Below the pieces are notes generated by a model, which did not search any database, was not told the DNA's origin, and saw only the letters and a program-made list of their open reading frames with translations. Below, one piece after another: positions 40,241 to 45,836 of a DNA stretch of 45,836 bases; position 1 is the first letter of the stretch, and every line of letters begins with the position of its first letter. The position numbers and the translations under genes were made by a program. This DNA is from Halioglobus sp. (GTDB lineage Bacteria; Pseudomonadota; Gammaproteobacteria; Pseudomonadales; Halieaceae), in the NCBI GenBank assembly GCA_013214285.1, contig JABSPW010000007.1, forward strand, positions 1-45,836, in the 5' to 3' direction.

Positions 40241-41131
40241 ATGAAATATACCCTGCGACAACTGCAGATTTTCCTTGAAGTGGCGAAACATCAAAATATT
40301 TCCCGGGCAGCGCAAAGTCTGCATATGTCCCAGTCAGCTGCCAGCGAGGCACTGCTCAACCTGGAGCACACGTATCAGGTCAACCTGTTTGATCGTGTCA
40401 GCAACAAACTGGCGTTGAACGCCATTGGTCATACCCTGCGCAAAGAGGCAGAGTCCTTGCTCACCCACTGTCAGAGCTTTGAGGAAAAGCTGCTCGACCA
40501 CACGGACGTTGGCCACCTCAAGGTAGGAGCGAGTTTTACCATTGGAAACCACCTGGCCACCCGCTACCTTGCGGGCTATCTGGCACACTATCCTGAGGCA
40601 GAGGTCGCGTTGCATATCGCCAATACTCCAGACGTAGTCGCCCAGGTCCTCAACTTTGATGTGGACATCGGCATGATTGAGGGAGAGGCTCACCATCGGG
40701 AGCTGCAGCTGATCCCCTGGCGAGAAGACGAGCTAATAGTCTTTTGTGCAGCCGATCATCCCCTTGCAAAAAAGAAAACGCTTACCAACAAGGATATCAA
40801 AGCTGCGCCCTGGATACTAAGAGAAGCAGATTCGGGTGCACGGCGGACGTTCGACAGGGCCCTGGCGGGCCTACTGCCAGATATTAATATTTACTTGGAA
40901 TTCAAGCACAACGAAGCGATTAAAAATGCTGTCGAATCCGGACTGGGAATAGGCTGTCTCTCCCGTATCGTACTGCAGAAAAACATTGACAATGGAGATC
41001 TCGTGCCATTAACGCTGCCGCGACGTAACATGCGGCGAACATTCTATTTTGCGTTGCAGAAAAAACGCTACCGTGTAGAGTCAGTGGCCTATTGGATGCA
41101 GACCTGTCGCGATATGGATCGATGCATTTAG
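40241..41131 (+). CDS. LysR-family transcriptional regulator
   Basis: At 296 residues, the N-terminal winged HTH ('LRQLQIFLEVAKHQNISRAA', 'LHMSQSAASEALLNLE') is followed by a periplasmic-binding-like effector domain from about residue 90 ('HLKVGASFTIGNHLATRYLAGYL' split; 'NAVESGLGIGCLSRIVLQ'). It resembles the CysB/Cbl-like or YeiE-like group only in general form. ATG 40241 gives a normal N-terminus. It is divergent from cysC (173-base gap), so control of the PAPS operon is likely but unproven. Confidence 0.93.
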   Translation: MKYTLRQLQIFLEVAKHQNISRAAQSLHMSQSAASEALLNLEHTYQVNLFDRVSNKLALNAIGHTLRKEAESLLTHCQSFEEKLLDHTDVGHLKVGASFTIGNHLATRYLAGYLAHYPEAEVALHIANTPDVVAQVLNFDVDIGMIEGEAHHRELQLIPWREDELIVFCAADHPLAKKKTLTNKDIKAAPWILREADSGARRTFDRALAGLLPDINIYLEFKHNEAIKNAVESGLGIGCLSRIVLQKNIDNGDLVPLTLPRRNMRRTFYFALQKKRYRVESVAYWMQTCRDMDRCI

Positions 41132-41144
41132 CGCGAGTATTGCA

Positions 41145-42200
41145 TTAATAATGCTTACCATTCTGACCACGTTGCCAGATTTTAAGGAATGCTCGCTCAA
41201 GCGCACTCTCCGCCGCCATACCCAGTTTTTCCTGCCAGTTTTTTTTGTGGACGAAACGTACCTCATAAATATCCCAGTCTGCCAGGCGTCCTTGCACAAA
41301 AGCATCGCTGGTCTGTAACGCATCCACTAATCCCTCATCCAGGGCTCGCTGTCCATACCAGATTTCACCTGTCGCCACCTTATTTATGTCAAGACTGGGG
41401 CGGTTGCTGCTGACAAAATCTTTAAACAATACGTGGGTATCTTCGAGATCATCGATAAATTTTGCACGGCCTTTCTCTGTATTCTCTCCGAACATAGTCA
41501 ACGTACGTTTATGCTCGCCAGCAGTGAGTACTTCAAAATCAATATCATTCTTTTGCAGCAACTTATGAAAATTAGGCAATTGGGCGAGCACGCCTATTGA
41601 GCCCAGCACCGCAAAGGGTGCTGAAACTATCTGATTTGCCACGCAGGCCATCATATAACCTCCACTGGCGGCGACTTTATCGACAGCGATGGTCAAGGGC
41701 ACGCCTGCCGCTCTGATACGCTGCAACTGGCTGGCGGCGAGCCCATAGCTGTGCACCAAGCCCCCTGGGCTTTCAACTTTCACCAACACCTCGTCACCTT
41801 GTTCAATACGTGGCAGCACCGCGGAAATTTCCTCTCGCAAGTTGTCCGTCGCCGTGGCCTTGAGGTCACCCTGAAAATCGAGCACGAATAACCGCTTGCG
41901 GCGCGCCTCTGTCGACTCGGACTTCTTGCGTTTCTTTGCCTCCTTGTCCTGGATCTTTTTGTCTCTCTTATCCGCCTTTCTCTTCTCCTTCACGGTCAGA
42001 CGATTTTCTATTACACCGGAAATGATATTGCCGAAATGGCGATAGCGCTCATTCAGATTACGAATTTCGATATGGCCTTCCTGCTGGTCAGCACGCTGTC
42101 GCGCACCCAGTGATACGACAACGGAAACGATAATTAATATCGCGGCAACAAAGGTGGCAGTCTGGGCCAGAAAAAGTCCATATTCGTAAATGAATTCCAA
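41145..42200 (-). CDS. sohB: S49-family inner-membrane protease SohB
   Basis: At 351 residues: an N-terminal membrane helix ('TATFVAAILIIVSVVVSLGA'), a strongly Lys/Arg-rich charged linker (about 68-104), then the S49 domain with 'VLVKVESPGGLVHSYGLAA', nucleophile Ser179 in 'KVAASGGYMMACVA', and 'GSIGVLAQLPNFHKLL'. The start is assigned to TTG 42200 because GGGAG (42208-42212) precedes it and the protein then begins with the normal short periplasmic segment. It degrades or processes membrane proteins. It lies 17 bases after nudC. Confidence 0.93.
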   Translation of the reverse strand: MEFIYEYGLFLAQTATFVAAILIIVSVVVSLGARQRADQQEGHIEIRNLNERYRHFGNIISGVIENRLTVKEKRKADKRDKKIQDKEAKKRKKSESTEARRKRLFVLDFQGDLKATATDNLREEISAVLPRIEQGDEVLVKVESPGGLVHSYGLAASQLQRIRAAGVPLTIAVDKVAASGGYMMACVANQIVSAPFAVLGSIGVLAQLPNFHKLLQKNDIDFEVLTAGEHKRTLTMFGENTEKGRAKFIDDLEDTHVLFKDFVSSNRPSLDINKVATGEIWYGQRALDEGLVDALQTSDAFVQGRLADWDIYEVRFVHKKNWQEKLGMAAESALERAFLKIWQRGQNGKHY

Positions 42201-42217
42201 GTGATTACTCCCGCGGT

Positions 42218-43030
42218 TCAAGCCAAAGATTTTAGATGGTGCTGTATCAATTGTCCGGAAATTGAAGATGACGGTGGAATCATGGGCAAATTCCGAGCAT
42301 GGAACCATTGCGCATCGACTATTTCTTGTTCATCACAGGCGATATCACCGCTTGCGTACTCGGCGAAAAAGCCAAGCATTAGCTGGTTTGGGAAGGGCCA
42401 TGACTGGGAACGAAAGTACTCAAGGCGAGTGATTTCGATCCCCACCTCTTCACGCACTTCTCGTATTAGGGTCTCCTCCGCAGTCTCACCCGGCTCAATA
42501 AAACCTGCTAGTGTGCTGTACATTGGCGCAGGGAAGTTTGCATTGCGCGCCAATAGCAATTCTTCGCCTCGACTGACCAGTACGATCACGCAGGGTGCGA
42601 TCCGCGGATAGTTGATGGTATGGCAGTCATCGCAGCACATTGCCCTCTCCCCGGTATCCGGACGCATGCGGTGGCCGCATCGGCCGCAAAACTGGTGATC
42701 CTGTTCCCAGTCCAGCAATTGAGAAGCTCTGCCGGCGAGGGCAAACAATTGCTCATCGACCCGTCCCAGGATGTGGTACAGATTGCCCTTCTGAAATTGC
42801 ATCGGATCTGGCCGATCCTGCGCATCAATTTCGAGCACATAACAGGGCTGTTCATCCCAATAGCCAAGAAACTGGCGCCGTTGTTCTCGCCAACCCGCGC
42901 GCAAAATCTGCTCACTGGCGATAAGGCAGGCCGCATGCGAACGCATGTCGGTCACCAGCTCTCCCCCCTGGAACACAATGAGCAGTTCGTTCTCGCAAAC
43001 TTGCGGCGGGTTATTGTCGGGTCTAAACAT
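42218..43030 (-). CDS. nudC: NAD(H) pyrophosphatase / RNA decapping NUDIX hydrolase
   Basis: At 270 residues: an N-terminal domain, a zinc ribbon ('FCGRCGHRMR' ... 'MCCDDCHTI') and a NUDIX box 'GFIEPGETAEETLIREVREE' followed by VG. The NudC-specific 'SQSWPFPNQLM' downstream (SQPWPFP type) separates it from other NUDIX proteins. It hydrolyses NADH to NMNH and AMP and removes NAD caps from RNA. ATG 43030 has GGAG upstream. Confidence 0.95.
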   Translation of the reverse strand: MFRPDNNPPQVCENELLIVFQGGELVTDMRSHAACLIASEQILRAGWREQRRQFLGYWDEQPCYVLEIDAQDRPDPMQFQKGNLYHILGRVDEQLFALAGRASQLLDWEQDHQFCGRCGHRMRPDTGERAMCCDDCHTINYPRIAPCVIVLVSRGEELLLARNANFPAPMYSTLAGFIEPGETAEETLIREVREEVGIEITRLEYFRSQSWPFPNQLMLGFFAEYASGDIACDEQEIVDAQWFHARNLPMIPPSSSISGQLIQHHLKSLA

Positions 43031-43106
43031 AGGGTCTCCGCTGGACCTGAGCAAAGGCCCGGCTATAGTATGTCTGCCCGTGCGCTGGGGCAAGGTTGAG
43101 TGAGTA

Positions 43107-43133
43107 GCGGGGCGCTTTGCGAATTAACCCCGC
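43107..43133 (-). terminator. Possible hairpin after dnaQ
   Basis: GCGGGG (43107-43112) pairs with CCCCGC (43128-43133) around a 15-base loop, just past the dnaQ stop. No T-run follows in the direction of dnaQ transcription, so it is at best a weak terminator or an mRNA-stabilising hairpin. Confidence 0.3.
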
Positions 43134-43136
43134 GCC

Positions 43137-43850
43137 TTATGCATCACGCCAGATGACTTTGCCGCCGCTGGCCTCAGCGATGGCATCTAGCTGCGCTTCA
43201 TGAGCGGCTCGTTCCTCTGACGTTGCGCTGATTACCGGTAACCGTGCCCTTCCTGCGGGCAATCGCATCAGTGACTCGGTGAGTAGCCGTCCATCTTGAT
43301 CGCTGCCCGTATCGGATAGCTGCAGAGTCGTCTGTCCCCCGGTCATGGCGAGATAGACATCCGCAAGGATCTCTGCATCAAGTAGTGCACCGTGGAGGTC
43401 CCGCTGGGAATTGTCCACGGTGTAGCGCTGACACAGTGCGTCCAAGCTATTGCGCTGACCTGGATGCTTGCTGCGCGCCATCACCAGCGTATCACTAATG
43501 TCACACAGGGTTTCTAAACCTGGCACCGGATCTGCCAGTCGAGCCAGTTCCGCATTGAGAAACCCAAGGTCGAAAGGCGCATTGTGTATTACCAATTCAG
43601 CACCTTCGACAAAATCGACAAAAACAGTAGCAATGGTGGCAAAGTCGGGCTTGTCCGCGAGGAAGTCATTGGTGATCCCGTGCACCTCAATAGCACCCTG
43701 GTCAATCTCGCGCCCAGGATTGACGTAGTGGTGAAAGTGATTGCCAGTGAGTTTACGATTGATAAGTTCCACGCAGCCGATTTCGATAATGCGGTGGCCC
43801 TGGGAAACCTCAAGACCGGTGGTTTCTGTATCGAGAACAATTTGTCTCAC
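43137..43850 (-). CDS. dnaQ: DNA polymerase III epsilon subunit, proofreading exonuclease
   Basis: At 237 residues, DEDDh exonuclease: ExoI 'IVLDTETTGLE' (Asp, Glu), ExoII 'VIHNAPFDLGFLNAEL' and ExoIII 'HGALLDAEILADVYLAM' (His, Asp). The C-terminal tail binds polymerase alpha. GTG start at 43850. It stands next to rnhA on the same strand. Confidence 0.96.
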   Translation of the reverse strand: MRQIVLDTETTGLEVSQGHRIIEIGCVELINRKLTGNHFHHYVNPGREIDQGAIEVHGITNDFLADKPDFATIATVFVDFVEGAELVIHNAPFDLGFLNAELARLADPVPGLETLCDISDTLVMARSKHPGQRNSLDALCQRYTVDNSQRDLHGALLDAEILADVYLAMTGGQTTLQLSDTGSDQDGRLLTESLMRLPAGRARLPVISATSEERAAHEAQLDAIAEASGGKVIWRDA

Positions 43851-43895
43851 AAATATTCCCCATTTCGGTTAACGTGTGAGCGACACATTGACGCA

Positions 43896-44333
43896 CTAAG
43901 ACTGAAGCTCATCGATACCCCGATTTGCTAGCTGATCGGCCCGTTCGTTACCTGCATGGCCACTGTGCCCTTTGACCCAGTGCCAACGTACCTCGTGTCT
44001 CTGGTTTTCCTCATCCAAAGCCTGCCACAAATCTGCATTTTTCACGGGCTTGCGCGCTGCTGTTTTCCAGCCCTTTTTTTTCCAGTTACTCAACCAATTG
44101 GTGATGCCGTTTTTTACGTATTCGGAATCTGTGGTGAGGTCCACGCTACAAGGTTGTTGCAGGGCGCGCAGAGCCTCAATCGCAGCCCGCAGCTCCATCC
44201 GGTTATTCGTGGTATGACGCTCACCTCCATACAGCTCTCGCTCGACGCCGTCGGAACACAACAAAGCGCCCCATCCACCGGGACCTGGATTGCCGCGACA
44301 CGCCCCATCGGTAAAAATTGTGACCGCGCTCAA
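43896..44333 (-). CDS. rnhA: Ribonuclease HI
   Basis: At 145 residues, catalytic DEDD: '[17 protein letters not shown]' (Asp), '[13 protein letters not shown]' (Glu), '[12 protein letters not shown]' (Asp) and 'NERADQLAN' (Asp), with the 'WKKKGWKTA' basic protrusion. It removes RNA from RNA-DNA hybrids. The start is TTG 44333, overlapping the methyltransferase stop by four bases. Confidence 0.96.
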   Translation of the reverse strand: MSAVTIFTDGACRGNPGPGGWGALLCSDGVERELYGGERHTTNNRMELRAAIEALRALQQPCSVDLTTDSEYVKNGITNWLSNWKKKGWKTAARKPVKNADLWQALDEENQRHEVRWHWVKGHSGHAGNERADQLANRGIDELQS

Positions 44334-45124
44334 GCGGAGTGACTCCCATCACTGGACGGCCGGCTATCACGACCGAAACCGGAGCGCGGCGCGGCAGCAG
44401 GCTTCGGTACAAGGCCGATGAGTCGCCTGCGGCGCGCCAGCAGTAGTCGCCTCGGTTTGTGCAAACCTACTACCTGTTTAGTCGCATGGAGGATATATAT
44501 GCCCCCCATGGGGAGGTTATGGCGAGCAATCCACGTGTCGCCTGCCGTCAGTGCACGGTGCAATCGCCCACTGCCAAGCGGCGGCAAAGCGTAAAGCCTG
44601 CGCGTGTCGAGCACCTCGCAGCCCAGCAGGCGCAGCCAGTCGGTCAATCGCCTTTCACTGACGGGTCGATGCCGGGACCAAAGAGGATCCCGCAATAACC
44701 CGCGCAAACGCGCTTTACACCCGAGCAGGCTGTAAGGATTAAAGCCGATAATCAGTAACTGCCCTTGGGGAATCAGAACACGTTGGATCTCACGCAACAC
44801 CTTGTGCGGATTTGCCGCAAACTCTAAACAGTGGTGCACGATGACAGCATCGACGCTGTCGCTTTCCAAGGGCAACTCGTCGGACTCGGCAACCAGATCG
44901 ACACCGTTTACAACGCTGCTGGCGCAATATAGACGGTGATGAATAGGGCTCTCCTGACACAGGGGCTCGCCGCCACGAACCCCCAGCTGCAGGATGTGAT
45001 AACCAAAGGCCGTGTCTAATAGTGGCTGCGTGGCGGCGCGCGTCACCTGCATGAGGTACTGCCCGTTTCCTCTGGCATACCAGTATTCCAGTTCTTGCAA
45101 AATATCGATACAATCTGCTCGCAT
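44330..45124 (-). CDS. SAM-dependent methyltransferase (YafS-like)
   Basis: At 264 residues, class I methyltransferase: '[12 protein letters not shown]' (motif I, less Gly-rich than usual), '[20 protein letters not shown]' (motif II region) and '[20 protein letters not shown]'. The position between gloB and rnhA matches the yafS context in many gammaproteobacteria. ATG 45124 gives a normal start. A basic C-terminal tail (about 225-264) is rich in Arg. The substrate is unknown. Confidence 0.9.
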   Translation of the reverse strand: MRADCIDILQELEYWYARGNGQYLMQVTRAATQPLLDTAFGYHILQLGVRGGEPLCQESPIHHRLYCASSVVNGVDLVAESDELPLESDSVDAVIVHHCLEFAANPHKVLREIQRVLIPQGQLLIIGFNPYSLLGCKARLRGLLRDPLWSRHRPVSERRLTDWLRLLGCEVLDTRRLYALPPLGSGRLHRALTAGDTWIARHNLPMGGIYILHATKQVVGLHKPRRLLLARRRRLIGLVPKPAAAPRSGFGRDSRPSSDGSHSA

Positions 45125-45216
45125 TCCCCAAGCCCTGCAGTCTTGGTCTAGTCTGTCACGACACACAATCTATACACTAATACTACTGTATTTTTATTTA
45201 TTTGGAACGTTATCCC

Positions 45217-45836
45217 ATGCTCAACATACAACCCATTCCAGCTTTTAATGATAACTATATTTGGTTGCTGAGCGATAGGAATTCACGACAGGCCGTCGTG
45301 GTCGATCCTGGAGACGCACAGCCTGTAATTGATACTCTGCAGCGTGAGGCACTGGAGCTGGCCAGTATTCTGGTAACTCACCACCACTTTGATCACGTCG
45401 GCGGCCTGTCGACGTTGTGTGAAAAATACCAGCCGGACGTCTATGGGCCCCATAATCCTGCCATCGACGGCATTACGCGGGCGCTGGTAGCGGGTGACGA
45501 GCTCTCTGTATTAGGGGTGAAATTTGAGGTCCTGGAAGTACCTGGCCACACCCTTGATCACATCGCCTATGTGCACAAGGCCGACTCGCCTTATGTATTT
45601 TGTGGTGATACGCTCTTCGCCGGAGGCTGCGGTCGGCTCTTTGAGGGAACACCACCGATGATGCTGCAATCGCTGCAATCGTTGGCTGCATTGGCGCCGG
45701 AAACGCGCATCTACTGCGCACACGAATACACGCTGGCGAATCTCGATTTCGCTCGGGCGGTCGAACCAGATAACCGGGCACTGGCGCAGCGGATTGTTGC
45801 GGCACAGGCGACCCGGGCGCGTGGCGAGCCAACCGT
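45217..45836 (+). CDS. gloB: Hydroxyacylglutathione hydrolase (glyoxalase II), 3' end outside window
   Basis: 206 residues are visible; the frame is open at the right edge and the family length is ~255. Metallo-beta-lactamase motif 'VTHHHFDHVGG', then 'VPGHTLDHIAYV', 'FCGDTLFAGGCGRLFEG' and 'IYCAHEYTLANLDFA', all typical for GloB. It hydrolyses S-lactoylglutathione in methylglyoxal detoxification. ATG 45217 follows GGAACG. It is divergent from the methyltransferase gene over a 92-bp gap. Confidence 0.96.
   Translation, partial: MLNIQPIPAFNDNYIWLLSDRNSRQAVVVDPGDAQPVIDTLQREALELASILVTHHHFDHVGGLSTLCEKYQPDVYGPHNPAIDGITRALVAGDELSVLGVKFEVLEVPGHTLDHIAYVHKADSPYVFCGDTLFAGGCGRLFEGTPPMMLQSLQSLAALAPETRIYCAHEYTLANLDFARAVEPDNRALAQRIVAAQATRARGEPT

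Noticed and set aside
41142..41154. GCATTAATAATGC hairpin as a terminator between the LysR gene and sohB
   Set aside because: It is short and AT-rich, overlaps the sohB end, and has no T-run on either side.

Overview
The window reads as the chromosome of a marine-type gammaproteobacterium. The housekeeping block at the right end (gloB | methyltransferase - rnhA - dnaQ, nudC, sohB) has the usual gammaproteobacterial gene content. The accessory part (sulfatases, sulfotransferase, P450, long GST-like proteins, DUF1214-like protein) resembles members of the Cellvibrionales/Halieaceae. The taxon is inferred from gene content only.

Layout. (1) Positions 1-6787 are an integron cassette array: 11 recognisable attC sites, all in the same orientation, separate 12 cassettes read mostly left to right, with no integrase in view. 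Cargo: a SPASM-like protein, four toxin-antitoxin modules (higBA, two brnTA, one inverted parDE), a FosA-type fosfomycin-resistance enzyme with all expected active-site residues, a HAD hydrolase, a frameshifted VOC protein, two secreted small proteins, a possible immunity protein and a GNAT acetyltransferase. (2) At about 6780-6788 the array ends abruptly inside selB: the last cassette has no attC and selB keeps only its first ~95 residues, next to an intact selA. (3) 8531-16921 is a catabolic-looking neighbourhood: two divergent GST-like paralogues of identical length sharing a 17-bp palindrome, an NPD/FabK-like flavoenzyme, a COQ4-like protein, an LLM-class flavoenzyme, a cytochrome P450 and a D-aminoacylase-like amidohydrolase. 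(4) 16922-22779 is a decayed zone: 920 bp without a gene, a secreted penicillin V acylase/bile-salt-hydrolase homologue, a broken sensor kinase, a broken IS91-family transposase, a lipocalin-like (CrtC/AttH-like) protein and an SDR remnant. (5) 22780-26147: Ca/Na antiporter, then a DUF1214-like + sulfotransferase gene pair. (6) 26291-36368: one compact nine-gene minus-strand operon (Gfo/Idh oxidoreductase, two sugar-phosphate-isomerase-fold proteins, MFS transporter, small membrane protein, Tat-exported small subunit, GMC dehydrogenase large subunit, two sulfatases), divergent from a PAS-AraC regulator. (7) 37253-40067: APS kinase, ATP sulfurylase and a DHH phosphoesterase, next to a LysR regulator. 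(8) 41145-45836: housekeeping genes.

How parts may work together. Region 6 looks like a pathway for a sulfated glycoside: sulfatases remove sulfate, the periplasmic GMC dehydrogenase complex oxidises a sugar hydroxyl, the product is imported by the MFS carrier, and the isomerase-fold and Gfo/Idh proteins cleave or reduce the keto-sugar. Region 7 makes PAPS, the donor for the sulfotransferase in region 5, and the DHH protein is a candidate for removing the by-product pAp. The window therefore holds both halves of an organic-sulfate economy. These functional links are inferences from gene content and spacing; the family assignments rest on motifs read directly from the translations.
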